DNA of 64,000 nt from Bromus sterilis. Lineage: Eukaryota; Streptophyta; Magnoliopsida; Poales; Poaceae. The notes under the pieces are model-generated. The model worked only from the letters and a program-made list of their open reading frames with translations. It was not told where the DNA came from and did not search any database. Made by a program: the position numbers and the translations under genes. This document shows, piece by piece, positions 11,273 to 23,491 of this stretch. The stretch is taken from NCBI GenBank assembly GCA_950022295.1, contig OX465596.1, positions 8,060,001 to 8,124,000 of the forward strand, given 5' to 3'. Position 1 is the stretch's first letter; the number at the start of each line of letters is the position of its first letter.

Positions 11273-12188
11273 TAATATAGTATTTGCATGTGGTGAAGCA
11301 CAGTAAAAAAAAAACTTGTAAAATGCTGGATGTCCAACAAGATGGATTGAGATGCCACAGTACACTGTAGCAGCTAGGCGCTCGTGACATGGGAGAGCTT
11401 AGCTGGAGACGCGGTTGCATCGTCGATCGATGATCTCTAGCTCTGTCTCGCCGCATTGAATGAATGGTCTCTCTGAGCGTCACCGCGTGAGAGGTGGACA
11501 CCCACACAGCATTTACTACCTTCATGCCTCCCTCGCATCGATCAACTTAATCGCTCACCCAACGCGAGAGGCTCCACCACCGGCAGCCGGCCGCGCCGGC
11601 GAGGCCCACGGCCGGTCGATCGCCAACGTGATCCCGGTGCTCGATCCATCGGTCGACGTTTCAATTCTGAATTTCTGATGGATGGATGGAGACCTGTCCT
11701 CCGTTGGTTTGGTTCGTGCTGATCATGTCCAACAAAACAAGGTCAAATCCTCCTCCTGGTCTCAGTCTCAGTGTATGTACACACCGTGAGGAACGTACGT
11801 ATCAACGGCCAGGTCGAATCGTCTAAACGGAATGGACTTGGTACGTTGACTCTGATCTAGTCATTGCGTATACTACGTACGTAGTACAAGACTTAGAAGA
11901 CCACCTGTGTCCTGATTGTCACGATCGAGGGAGGCTGCAATGCATCCATGTGGGTTACATATATACATATGGTTGCATGGGCAGGCCGGCGTTGACTCGC
12001 TTTGATGAAACGAACGGCAGATTAACGAACCCATGGCGACAAGACACGTACACGTCTCCCGTCATGTCATGTCCGACTTGATGGATTCCTGGGAATAGGT
12101 CAAGTGATACGTACATCCCTGCCGCATGGATGAATTATCAACAGAGTATAAAGGTCAATCCATGCATCTGACTTGATCAATTTCTTTT
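11273..12188. other. Intergenic, nothing recognised
   Basis: Low-repeat sequence with many cgtacgta and catgcatg words. No coding exon could be supported. Confidence 0.5.
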
Positions 12189-12427
12189 TACTCCGTATAT
12201 AAGGTTTGGTCAAAGTCAATCTTCATAAAGGTTGACCAAGTTTATATTAAAAGGTATCAATATTTACAATATCAAAGTAATATAATATGAAAATTAATTT
12301 CATGATAAATCTAAAGGTAATTGTTTCATGTTATGGATGTTGATAGATTTTTCTATGTAGTTGGTCAAACTTTATAAAAATTGACTTTGATCAAACCTTA
12401 TATGCGAAGTAAGAAAAACGGAGGGAG
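12189..12427. mobile_element. Stowaway-like MITE
   Basis: The left end is tactccgtatataaggtttgg and the right end is cgaagtaagaaaaacggaggg. The inner arms share ggtttggtcaaagtcaat with its complement. It is about 240 bp, AT-rich, and has no coding sequence. Confidence 0.7.
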
Positions 12428-13389
12428 TCCACCGGAACAAGGTCAAGCAAATGTATACCTCTCGTGAAGTAAATGCATGGAGGAAGGAAGCACCAAGGTG
12501 ACTGATCTGCGACTGCGAGATGAGCCGGCTAGCCGGTGGCACCAGCTTCTTCTTCTCATCATTCAAGCCGCGACGTAGTGTGCAGCACAGCCTTGGGGGC
12601 TGCGAAGCCATACCACACGTAGTACTACTGTCACACGTTGCATCGGACCCCGGGAGGGAGGGAGGGAAACGCCATCATCGAGCACCTGGCAATGGCACAC
12701 CCTGCTGCTCTGGACTCTGGAGCAACGAACGGGACAAGGCCACATTTACTACCACCATGGACCCGCCCGGCCAGCTACTCCTACGTATGTATACGCCCGT
12801 CCCATCCAAAGGTCCTTGCTTAAGTCTTCCTCAAATCTTCTTCCTTCTCATCTCTCTCTCTCTCTCTCTCTCCGGATGCAGATCAAAATGCGTTGTTTAG
12901 TCTCTAAAGCATGGTTAATAATATAGTGAACGGCTGGCTATAAGTCATTGACATGTCATCTCTAATTCATCTTATTGCCAACAAATACAATAGCTAGCTA
13001 GCAGAGTGTACTATTTTTATGATATATAATCAATTTTTCATCCTCATAAAGTATTAAGAGCACGTGTTAGAACTAGTTCTTCACCAAAAGCCCACTTACT
13101 TTCTTTTTCCTTTTCTTTTTTATTCAACTAAGATTAGATATAATAATTAAAATTTTATAGCCTGCTTGCTTACGTAATCTTATTGTACTTGCTCTTATAT
13201 ACTCCAACTAGTATAGGGGTTGGTTGATTTGGTTAGTTCCGTTCCTATTCCTACTCTTGTGATACGACTAGTGTTGTGCCCATCTCAATGAGTCGAAAAC
13301 CCGTCCGAGGGGCGAGAACAAGTGTAATACAAGACGGGGTAATTTCAAATGATGAAATTTCAAAGCAGAATCTGAATCTACCAGCCGGT
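12428..13389. other. Intergenic, nothing recognised
   Basis: Contains a TC dinucleotide run at 12850-12872 and otherwise ordinary AT-rich sequence. Confidence 0.5.
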
Positions 13390-15075
13390 TAGGGCGTCTC
13401 CAATGCCGACCCCTAAAACGAGCATTGCATTCGTCCGTAGCCGCAAACGTCCGCAATCATTTTAACCAAAATCCTATAAAGTGGAATAAATTCAGATGGA
13501 AATCATTTAAATTCAAATATAATATACATAAACCGTACGCACATTTCATACAAACCGGATGATTTTCATAAAAAAATGAACGAATTACATGAATTACCTA
13601 GTCTAAAACTACCCCGACAGTCGTGGTGGGTCGTCCGTGCTTTGTTGTTAGCTCCGAGGTTCCAAGCAGCAAAGAAGCTTCGACATAGCTTTAGGGTAGC
13701 TGGCACAAAAGGTGCGACAAACCCGACGTCTGCACCAAGGTGCCTCATCTCGAGGGTTGCCGGCGGTGAAGATACATGATGTCAATCCAAAGAAAAGAGC
13801 ATCCCGACGGGCCAATAACCGTCCATGGTCGCCGGGGTGTGGACAACCCACTTATGTCGCGAGACTGAAGCATGAAGGGACTGCCCACGTAGGTACTCCG
13901 CGTGAGCCTTCTGTCGGAACACAACGTGTGCACGTCATAGTCAGTCATCACGCAACCCTCCAGTGAGGAGAGCTACTACCCGTAGTGGCCGCATGCATCG
14001 CCGATGTGCCAGATTTGCTGAGGAGAACTGTTGTATGCAATCGCCAGCGCCTCCTCCACGTCTGTTGTTGCTTGATCGATGAACCGACCTCTCTATCCCA
14101 CAAGAGTCTAGAACTGGCCGTCATTGCGAAGGTGGAGAAAAAAAAAGGGAAGCAAGCGGGATGTGGTGTGTTGTATCATAGAGGTCGGTTAATCGATCAA
14201 GCAACAACTGGAACCTTTTAAAGTAGTGGAGTGATCAGGGCACTCCCCTAGTCGGGGTCTGCGCCGGCTAAGGGCCACTACTTGCCTCCTTCTCAACTGG
14301 AACCTTAATGTTGCTTGTTCCCTCCTCCAAGTTCCCTCGGTTCGCATTTGTTCCTCTCTTTTTTTACATTTTTAAAATAAGGTCGACGTCCTTCCCTCTC
14401 ATCGTCACCCCATTTTCTACCCCCCCCCCCCCCTCTGTTGCCTAAAAAACCCCTCTCCACCACCCCCGCATCCACCACTTCAACGTATCAATGGTGCAGG
14501 AAGACCTTGCGACGCTTTGGGGCAAGTATGTCTGCACCTTGCACGATGTTCGGAGGATGGACTCAAAGTGGTAACAAGGGATTTTTGACCGCGTGCCCGC
14601 CCTTGACGTCGCCCGGTGTGGGACAACATCGTCCATGCCCGTTTCCACGCCATCGTGGCATGCAATGCCACCACCCACGCATTCTAAGCTGACCTCTCGA
14701 GTGAGCACACCTCTCGAAGCCGTCACTATTGTAGCCGAAAGTATTTACTTCTAAGCAAGTAGTTTAGTTGTTCTATGATTGTAAGTCGCAGTGCGACTAG
14801 ATTTCCATCCCAAATTATAAATGAAATGTGCTTCTCTGAAATGAAATGTATGCTCGGAATTTCCATACCATATCATAAATGAAACGTGCTTCTCTGAAAT
14901 GAAATGCATGCTTTGAATCGTGAAATACCGAGGAAGAAGCTATGATCCTATGACAGGTGGGTCTGACTTGAATATGCAGACTCGTTTTTAAAGATCCTAA
15001 CTTCGTGCGTCTCCTCGACAGCCTTCGTAATATTATGAAGCGTGCTTGGACTCTGCTAGAGTTGCTCTAACAATA
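13390..15075. mobile_element. Decayed DNA transposon, possibly PIF/Harbinger-like
   Basis: The left edge (ttagggcgtctccaatgc) and right edge (tagagttgctctaac, 15060-15072) are of the type seen at Harbinger-like termini. Putative TTA and TAA flanks do not agree, so these may not be a pair. Inside are decayed coding-like stretches, for example MVQEDLATLWGKYVCTL near 14490, and an inverted repeat at 14062-14208. No intact protein is present. Confidence 0.3.
14062..14208. repeat. Inverted repeat with arms of about 33 bp
   Basis: ttgttgcttgatcgat (from 14065) is mirrored by atcgatcaagcaacaa (ending 14207), with an 80-bp loop. Few mismatches occur over the 33-35-bp arms. Confidence 0.7.
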
Positions 15076-17211
15076 CAAATGGCAGTAGCAAAACTACCTT
15101 AGCTGAAGAATCCAATTGTGTAGCATAACATAGTAAAATGTGTCGGCGCAAAGTGTTACCGAGGACTGGAGCAATTGACTTGTCAGGATATGTGTTGAGA
15201 ATTTATTGCTGGCCATTTGCCACCATTCTTCTTCTTCTAAAAAAGAAAATCCCTGTTCCATTTCCACTTGTTTCAGTGCAGCAGGGCCCTCCCATTTAAG
15301 CTTTGGCTAACAAATCGTTCCTACACGTCCCATCAAGAAAACCTTTTTCCAATGCCTTCTCATGCCGCCATTACAGCTGACTTGAGCAAACATGATTGAT
15401 GCGACTGTAATAACAACTCAACTCCACGACGAATGTTAAAAAAAGGACAAGGCATTCACCGCGAGTAAATACTTCCAGATTCCGCAGACGAACCAGAAAA
15501 TTAATTGATCCGGGGGACTACTGGAAGCGCACCTGATCGACGAACGTAATTGCCACTTTACTCCTCCATTGCCTCCCAGTAGTACAGAATGCTCCGGTCC
15601 AGCACCTACTGGTACAAGTCCCCCACTCTGCAAGATGGAAGAATAGTTTAACATTCGTCAGAACTCAGACCTCAGAAGTAACTCTCCACAAGTTCATTTT
15701 TTTCATTTTTTGTGAATTGGAGAAGATTTGGGTTTTTGACAAGATCTACTAAGTGAGTGATTTGCCGACACCACTCGACAGCTGTAGCCCGATCGCGCGC
15801 AACATTATGCGCGGTCAGGGAAAAGTCGGGCGTATATTTGCGTGGAAGAAAAAACGACAGCCAGCGAACATCGTTTACGGATATTAAGCTCATGTAAATC
15901 CTGGTCTGATCCGATTCTTCAACGTGGTAGTGACGGTCTAGTTTTTTGTTCTCTCGTCAAATTTTCACTTTGCGGCGTATATGGTCGATGAGAAAACTCA
16001 TGAAGGGGAAAAGATATCTTATACGAACGGTGATATAAAAAGAGTCAAAATATGCATGTTTTCAATGATATTTGCATCCTGAGTTAATTCTACCAGTATG
16101 TAGCATGTATAGTTTCATTGTCATGGCATCTACTAGGTAGTACTACTGTATTTACTAACACATTCATTGTAGTACAACTCTAGGTCGAAAGTTCTATTAA
16201 GATGCCCCCTGATGGCCATTGATTACCATATATTAACAAGCAAACTGCCTATGGATATTAATGAACATCTATTTATCAGCGTACTCGCAGAGTCCAGAGC
16301 TGTGTACCGGATTAAGCAACCTAGATGTACGGCATCTTTCTCCTTCAATGGACTGGCATTCAGTACTACTGCTTCTTCATTTCTCTAATTCTCCCCTTAA
16401 TTAATCGCATAAAACCCTATATATATAGCTTGCCGTGCACGATTTTGCAAACGGCAATGGAAATTTCTAGGTCAGGAATCACAAGTGTGTCGTATTCGCA
16501 GGCTGTGGGTAGGCTAGGCATACCAATCTGTTGGAAAGGGAAACCTCCAATCAACCCTAACATTACACCACAGCGATGGCGATATCCATCCTTCACGAGC
16601 GAGCAACCAGCTCGCTCGAACGGATAAATTCCTCCCTTTCAAGAAGAATTGAAGCAATAATGGAAGATAGCAATGAATCTAGAAAGTGAAATTAGTCTTT
16701 TTCTCCACCCCACTGGGACGCCATGGCATCTTCCTCTCCATATGGTTAATCCATGGATGTCGTGCATGACAAGTAGCTCCTAATTATCATGACACATCCC
16801 TCTTCTCCCCTTTGTTGATAATGGACTCCAGAATGGAAGATGTGGTTGCCTTCTCTGCCTAGCATGGCTGTCATGGGGCCACCCACAACCCTGAATTGTC
16901 AATCCTAATAACTGCTCAACAGTTCTCTCTTACTTTATATATGGCCATCACCTTCTAACTAACGTCTCAGCGTCACAATCAATGCAGCATTATACACAAC
17001 CTGGCTGCACTAGACCAGATAAAGTTAACATTTGTCACCACACAGAAACTACCACCAAATAAAGTTAACATTTGTACGTTTGCTGAATGAACTTTGGCTA
17101 AAGAGTGTGTCATTTAAGAGCACACTTCTAATGGTGTCATCTCACCATGCAGTGGATACTAAGTTGGGTAACATGTGTATGATATTACATCCTAAACCAT
17201 ACAAAATTATA
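15076..17211. other. Intergenic, nothing recognised
   Basis: No domain-bearing frame, tRNA or clear transposon terminus was found. The open frame at 16325-16627 has no supporting features. Confidence 0.45.
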
Positions 17212-17292
17212 CTCCCTCCGTTTTTTAATATAAGAAGTTTTCGCAAGCTAATTTAGCTAGCTAAAACGTCTTATATTAATGAACAGGGGTAG
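17212..17292. mobile_element. Stowaway MITE, 81 bp
   Basis: ctccctccgttttttaata pairs with tattaatgaacaggggtag. It is flanked by TA on both sides (17210-17211 and 17293-17294), the mariner-type target duplication. Confidence 0.85.
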
Positions 17293-17479
17293 TAGTATAT
17301 ATCGATAATGCCACATTGATATTGACATATGGCACAGACCTGATCACTGTATAATTGTGCTTGCTGGTTGAAGTAGAAGTGCATATTCCAGTATTATTAT
17401 TATTATTTTTGTAATACAACAAGCTTCCTGTCCTAAAGCAGAATGGCATTTACATCGGAGTGATTGCAGTTATTATAGT

Positions 17480-18745
17480 ATGCCCTAGAGAGACAATGTA
17501 CTGGCAGCAATACATAATGGCTATGCCCCCCTGTCTCGCTCCTGGACTTTTGGGGGATCAAGCACTTCACTAGTTTCACATTAGTGTATGCGTATTAATA
17601 AGGTCCTCTGCGTGTGTGTGCATGTCATGTGCTCCTTTAAGGAATGGAATAGGATTTCAAGTCTGTGATTAAATGTTTGATGTGGTCAAAGACACCAGCC
17701 TTTAAAGAGAATCCTAACAAAAGGCACGCATGATGAAGGATTTAACTTGGCAATATTTATAAGGGTTGGGCCCCATGCCTGTTTTCTTAACCACTAACAG
17801 CAAAGAGGTTCCCGCTTTTAGGTAATCCTTTAAGGCTAAATCAGCATGACACTTGAATGTCTAGCAAACATTTGTTTTAATGCCATAAATATACTCTAGG
17901 TATCATTGTCAATATTCCTTCTACTCCAGCTTTGAATTAAGTAACCCCATAACTTGAAACACTGTTCAGCTCTAAAATGGACATAGGCTCATTTAATTGG
18001 GAGGTTTATTTGCATTTTCATTCCTATTCAGGGTTTACTACTGGTTTTTCATGTTCCACGATTACAAACATGAAACTGGAAATTTAAGTAATCTTCTTTA
18101 GGATGGAATCACAAAAAATTTAGGTTGGAATCATAAAATTCAGGTTTTACTACTGGTTTTTCATATTCATATGCTAACCTGATACTGAGACTTGTCTATC
18201 TTTGGATCTTCAAGCCTCCTTTTCAGTACATATGGGCTGTATTTCTCTTTTCCATCACAAGTCAAAACACAATTAAGATATACTCCCTGCAGAAAATATA
18301 AATTGTTACAGAAAGAAATAAAGTCTACCTCCTGACATACGACAAACAAAATTATAAATGAGTAACTGCGAGTACATATTAATAATAAAAAACATCACTC
18401 TTACAAGGCACTCCTTCCTTTTTCATTTCATTCTTACAACATCAAATACTCCACCTACTCGCCTATCAAAGCACTACAATGCACTATAATGAATGGTGAG
18501 TGATTTTAACACTCATATTAACTCTTGTTTAGAGCAATCGACAGAAGATGATTGCAGGATCCTTTCAGCTCAACTGTATTCGGCCAGATGGCCCAGATCA
18601 TAATGAATTCTAGACACGGAAATGTCATTTTCATTTACGAAAAAGATCAAGCTATCAAGGATCTGAGCTAGACCTGAGCATTTGCACTATAAAGATCATC
18701 AATCTTCAACCCCGATCCGTTGCAAACAGACTCCACGATAGAATC
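17480..18745 (-). CDS. Two internal exons of an unrecognised gene
   Basis: On the minus strand, 18745-18674 reads DSIVESVCNGSG...YSANAQ (24 residues) between an acceptor ctacag and a donor gtctag. Further down, 18286-18179 reads GVYLNCVLTCDGKEKY...KSQYQ (36 residues) between ctgcag and gttagc. Both are exact multiples of three in phase 0 and free of stops, so they can join in frame. A possible last exon with the frame EVLDPPKVQERDRGA, stop near 17520, lies downstream. I could not place first exons or name the family. The ABCI1-associated duplications lie upstream, and the gene may be partly rearranged. Confidence 0.45.
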
Positions 18746-19044
18746 CTGTAGATGGGGGACTGGAGAGGAAGTTACAAACAACCAAACAAAATACAGCAAA
18801 AGAACAGTGTGCATTTATGTAGTATTGGTGGCTCCGTGCTGGCCTGGGGAGTGGCTTAACACCTTGTCTTGAATAGTGGGCCAGCTACTTGCAGGATGGG
18901 GTCAGGGAGCACCTCTCCAATGGTCCCTGGGGGCTTATCAGTACACCATTCAGTGCTCCCTTGTTACAGCCTGCACCAATGTTAGTACCAGAGTACACAG
19001 GCCAGCCTAGTATACAGAATGCATACTGCACCAAATATATTCAA

Positions 19045-19244
19045 ACTTGCAACCAGCATGGTGGCGTTACTGAAGATTCAGATGGGAGACCCTATAAGCA
19101 TATCAGCAGTACATAATGCCGCTAAGATTTATTTTAGCAATATATAAACCTGCAACCAGCATGGTGAAGTTACTCAAGGTTGATGGAGACCATATTAGCA
19201 TATGAGCAACATACAAAATGCCGCTAAGATTTAGTTTAGCAATT
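19045..19244. repeat. Tandem duplication of about 100 bp
   Basis: gcaaccagcatggtg...taatgccgctaagattta at 19045-19139 recurs, diverged, at 19147-19244. Confidence 0.75.
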
Positions 19245-19417
19245 CTTGACAACCTAGTTTTTGCTTTCTTTTTCTCTCTACTACAAAGACAGACCACTGC
19301 AAGGTATATCTACTTTTCTGAAATGATGTAAAATAATCCAATCTCCTAAGCAGCAGGCAGTAGAATGAAGAGCTTGTAAACTGGAACAGATCAAGAAACT
19401 TAATGTCAATCTATGGT

Positions 19418-22400
19418 ACAATGGTACATTCATAAATTCGACAAACCAACTGATTTCTCTGAGAATCTTCTCCAGTAGAAATGAACCAATGGGAGCATCA
19501 AACAACAAAGTACATGTCCCACTAATGAAACAACACTATTTTGGCATCACTGTGTGCAAAATATGCATGCCAAATTGCCAACCAGACATTATTCAGAAGT
19601 TTCAGATGACCACATTCTACGGAGATATGTTGATCGTACTGATGTGCTTGCAGGTTTAATTTAAGCGAGCAATTTACGAGATGGTTCCAGTCACAAAGGA
19701 AATATCTATGAAACTGTTAGGTGGTTCGTCTTTTCTGAATTACCCAAAAAGAAGTTTTCAAACCATCTGCATAACAATCTGCAAGATACTAAACTTATCT
19801 ATAGTTCTATACATTGCTTGGATTCTAATTGTACTTCCCTAGTTGATTATCAAAATTTAGATGGTGATAAGAAATCATCCTACTGAACCTCCAACTTTGT
19901 ATCAATTGGACGCTTTCACTAGTTGCCAAATTTCTTGAGAGGTAAACCTGACCTGCTCGATTCAGTAGGCTGGCACAGGATTCCTAATTCTAACATCCCG
20001 TGTTCAAATGCACAGTAGACGACTCAAACATTATAACAATACCAAGACAAAGATGCACCCTAACATCATAAACGAGTTCAAGGAAAACATCACTAACAAA
20101 AATTCAGGTCAGAAGTCTACCATACTGGATACACAAGATACTGAAATGATAAAATTTGGTTGTATACAGAAAATTCCTAAACCAGTAACCCATTACCTTG
20201 TAAAGATCTCCAAATCTTGCCAGCTTTCCACAATCGAAGCTTCAGGTCAGTACACTGCATCTCATGACTAAAACTGCTAGACACTGAATAAGAACAGAAG
20301 ATTCCACTACCAGGTAGGTGGAAGTGGCATGAATGGGTGAACAAATCAAAGTTAAATGCATAACCACAAATCTCCAAATACAGTGCATGAGCAAAGCAGG
20401 CACCAGCATATATATTGACATCGCGAATAGGTTCTTATTTTCCAGCAGAAAATGTCACAAAATTGCACCATCAGAAGTTGCTCCGACCCAAAATTCGTAT
20501 GGCTGGAGATGAATTAGAAAGATACAGCTACATTCCTGATCGCTCCCAGAAATCAACGCACAAGATCAACCAAGGTTTTCAAACCATCTACATAACAATC
20601 TGCAAGATACTACACTTATCTATAGTTCTATACACAGTATAATGCATGACAAATTCAATACAAGTCATTTTTCAAACCGAAGGAGTAAAAGTAACATTGC
20701 TTTGATTCTAATTGTACTTCCCTAGTTGATTATCAAAATTTAGATGGTGATAAGAAATCATCCTACTGGACCTCTTCAACTTCATACCAGTTGGACACTT
20801 CCACTTGTTGACAAATTTCTCAAGGTACATTCATAAATTCGACAAACCAACCGATTTCCCTGAGAATCTTCTCCAAAAGAAATGAACCAATGGGAGCATC
20901 AAACAACAAAGTACAGGTCCCACTAATGAAACAACACTATTTTGGCATCACTGCGTGCAAAATATGCATGCCAAATTGCCAACCAGACATTATTCAGAAG
21001 TTTCAGATGACCATATTCTACGGAGATATGTTGATCGTACTGATGCGCTTGCAGGTTCAATTTAAGCGAGCAATTTACGAGTCCAGTCACACAGGAAATA
21101 TCCATGAAACCGTTAGGTAGTTCATCTTTTCTGAATTACCCAAAAAGAAGTTTTCAAACCATGTGTACATAACAATCTGCAAGATACTACACTTATCTAT
21201 AGTTCTATACACAGTAAAATGCATGACAAATTCAGTACAAGTAGCATTTTTTCAACCGAAGAAATAAAAGTAGCATTGCTTTGATTCTAATTGTATTTCC
21301 CTAGTTGATTATCAAAATTTAGATGGTGACAAGAAATCATCCTACTGGACCACGTCAACTTTGTATCAATTGGACGCTTCCACTGGTTACCAAATTTCTT
21401 GAGAGGTAAACCTGACCTGCTCGATTCAGTAGGCTGGCACAGGACTCCTAATTCTAACGTCTCGTGTTAAAATGCACAGTAGACGACTCAAAATTTGGTT
21501 GTATACAGAAAATTCCTAAACCAGTAACCCATTACCTTGTAAAGATCTCCAAATCTTGCCAGCTTTCCACCAATCGAAGCTTCAGGTCAGTAAACTGCAT
21601 CTCATGACTAAAACTGCTAGACACTGAATAAGAACAGAAGATTCCACTACCAGGTAGGTGGAAGTGGCATGAATGGGTGAACAAATCAAAGTCAAATGCA
21701 TAACCATAAATCTCCAAATGCAGTGCGTGAGCAAAGCAGGCACCAGCATATATATTGACATGGCGAATATGTTCTTATTTTCCAGCAGAAAATGTCACAA
21801 AATTGCACCATCAGAAGTTGCTCCGACCCAAAATTCGTATGGCTGGAGATGCATTAGAAAGATACAGCTACATTCCTGATCGCTCCCAGAAATCAACGCA
21901 CAAGATCAACCAAGGTTTTCAAACCATCTACATAACAATCTGCAAGATACTACATTTATCTATAGTTCTATACACAGTATAATGCATGACAAATTCAGTA
22001 GTAGCATTTTTCAAACCGAAGGAGTAAAAGTAACATTGCTTTGATTCTAATTGTACTTCCCTAGTTGATTATCAAAATTTAGATGGTGATAAGAAATCAT
22101 CCTACTGGACCTCTTCAACTTCATACCAGTTGGACAGTTCCACTTGTTGCCAAATTTCTTGAGGTAAAATGGACATGCTTGACTCAGTAGGCTGGTTTGT
22201 ACTGTGCTTCTTAAAAAACAAGGATTCAGTACACTGGCAGAGGATTCCTAATTCTAACATCAAGTTCAAAACTGCACAGTAAGTAACTCAAGGATTATCA
22301 CAATAGCAAGGCAAAGATAGGCCATAACATCATAAACGAGTTCCGGGTAAAGATTACTAACAAAATTCAGGGCAGAAGTCTACCATACTGGACACACGAG

Positions 22401-22844
22401 ATACTGAAACAATAAAATTTGGATGTATACAGAAAATTCCTAAACCAGTAATCCATTACCTTGTAAAAAGATGTCCAAATCTGGTGAGCTTTCCGCCAAT
22501 CGAAGCTTCAGGTCAATACACTGCATCTCATGACTAAAACTGCTAGACACTGAATAAGAAGAAGATTCCGCTACCAGGTAGGTGGCAATGGCATGAATGG
22601 GTGAACAAATCAAAGTCAAATGCATGACCACAAATCTCCAAAATGCAGTGCGTGAGCAAAGCAGGAACCAGCAATATATATTGACATTGCGAATATGTTC
22701 TTATTTTCCAGAAGAAAGTGTAACAAAATGGCACCATCAGAAGTTGCTCCAACGCAAAATTTGCATGGCTGGGGATGAATTAGAAAGATACAGCTACATT
22801 CCTGAGCTCCCAGCAATCAACGCACAAGATCGACCAAGGTTTTC
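19418..22844. repeat. Complex tandem duplication at the 3' end of ABCI1
   Basis: Three segment types repeat. P (ggtacattcataaattcg...) occurs at 19418 and 20824. R (aaaccat...ataacaatctgcaag) occurs at 19757, 20581, 21153 and 21921. Q (about 425 bp, including the sequence just after the ABCI1 stop) occurs at 20155, 21490 and about 22425. Copies differ by scattered substitutions and small indels. On the minus strand each Q ends in a good splice donor (ttacaag|gtaatgg). Two Q copies include the last codons of ABCI1 and then switch to R at a shared gttttc. Confidence 0.85.
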
Positions 22845-23491
22845 CTGCGGGGGAACCTCTGCGGAAGCCGGAGGTTCATCGCATCCTCCATCTCGATGGG
22901 CAAATGCGTGGCGACGATGACGATCCCGCCCTTCTTGCGGTGCTCGGCAATGATGTACTCGAGCAGCTTGACGCCCTCTGAGTCGAGCGCGACGGAGGGC
23001 TCGTCGAGGAGCCAGATGGGGCGGTCGATGGCGAGCAGCCTGGCGAGCTGCAGCCGCTTCCTCTGCCCCATGGAGAGCATCCTGGCCTTGTCGTTCATGA
23101 GCCTGCCGAGGCCCATGAGGTCGATGGCGGCGGCGGACCTGCCGTGCTTGCCCTCGAGGAGCTCGAACCACTGCACGTTCTCGAGCACGGTGAGCTTCTC
23201 CTTGACGGCGTCCTTGAGCGACATCCAGTTGAGCTCCAGCTTGTACTGCTGGAAGACCCCCGGGGAGGTGATGTCGTGGCCGTTCCAGAGGATCTCGCCG
23301 GCCGAGGGGCGCGAGAAGCCGGCCAGCATGCGGAGGAAGGTGGTCTTGCCGGAGCCGTTGGCACCCGTGAGTACGAGGGCGGTGCCGTCGTGGACGCTGA
23401 CGTTGATGTCCCGGAGCACCGTCTGCGCGTTCCGCATGCAGGAGACGGCGTTGAGCATCAGGCGCGGCGGCGGCGGCCGAAGGGGAGGCAT
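22817..23491 (-). CDS. ABCI1: ABC transporter I family member 1 (CcmA-like)
   Basis: The protein has 224 residues in one exon, close to the usual plant length (about 229). It is the ATP-binding subunit of the mitochondrial CcmAB complex, which acts in cytochrome c maturation. Visible ATPase motifs are Walker A GANGSGKT (43-50), the Q-loop region near 81-88, ABC signature LSMGQ (139-143), Walker B IWLLDE (159-164) and switch histidine H196 in ATH. There is no membrane segment; partner CcmB supplies it and is mitochondrially encoded in many plants (established knowledge). ATG at 23491 gives MPPLRPPPPRLML, aligning with known N-termini; no cleavable presequence is obvious. The 5' flank is GC-rich. 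The final codons are partly duplicated downstream, but this copy is intact. Confidence 0.95.
   Translation of the reverse strand: MPPLRPPPPRLMLNAVSCMRNAQTVLRDINVSVHDGTALVLTGANGSGKTTFLRMLAGFSRPSAGEILWNGHDITSPGVFQQYKLELNWMSLKDAVKEKLTVLENVQWFELLEGKHGRSAAAIDLMGLGRLMNDKARMLSMGQRKRLQLARLLAIDRPIWLLDEPSVALDSEGVKLLEYIIAEHRKKGGIVIVATHLPIEMEDAMNLRLPQRFPRRKTLVDLVR

Noticed and set aside
20155..21982. Extra ABCI1-like coding copies in the duplicated region
   Set aside because: Only the last few codons of ABCI1 are duplicated. Frames are not conserved among the Q copies, so they are untranslated-region-like.
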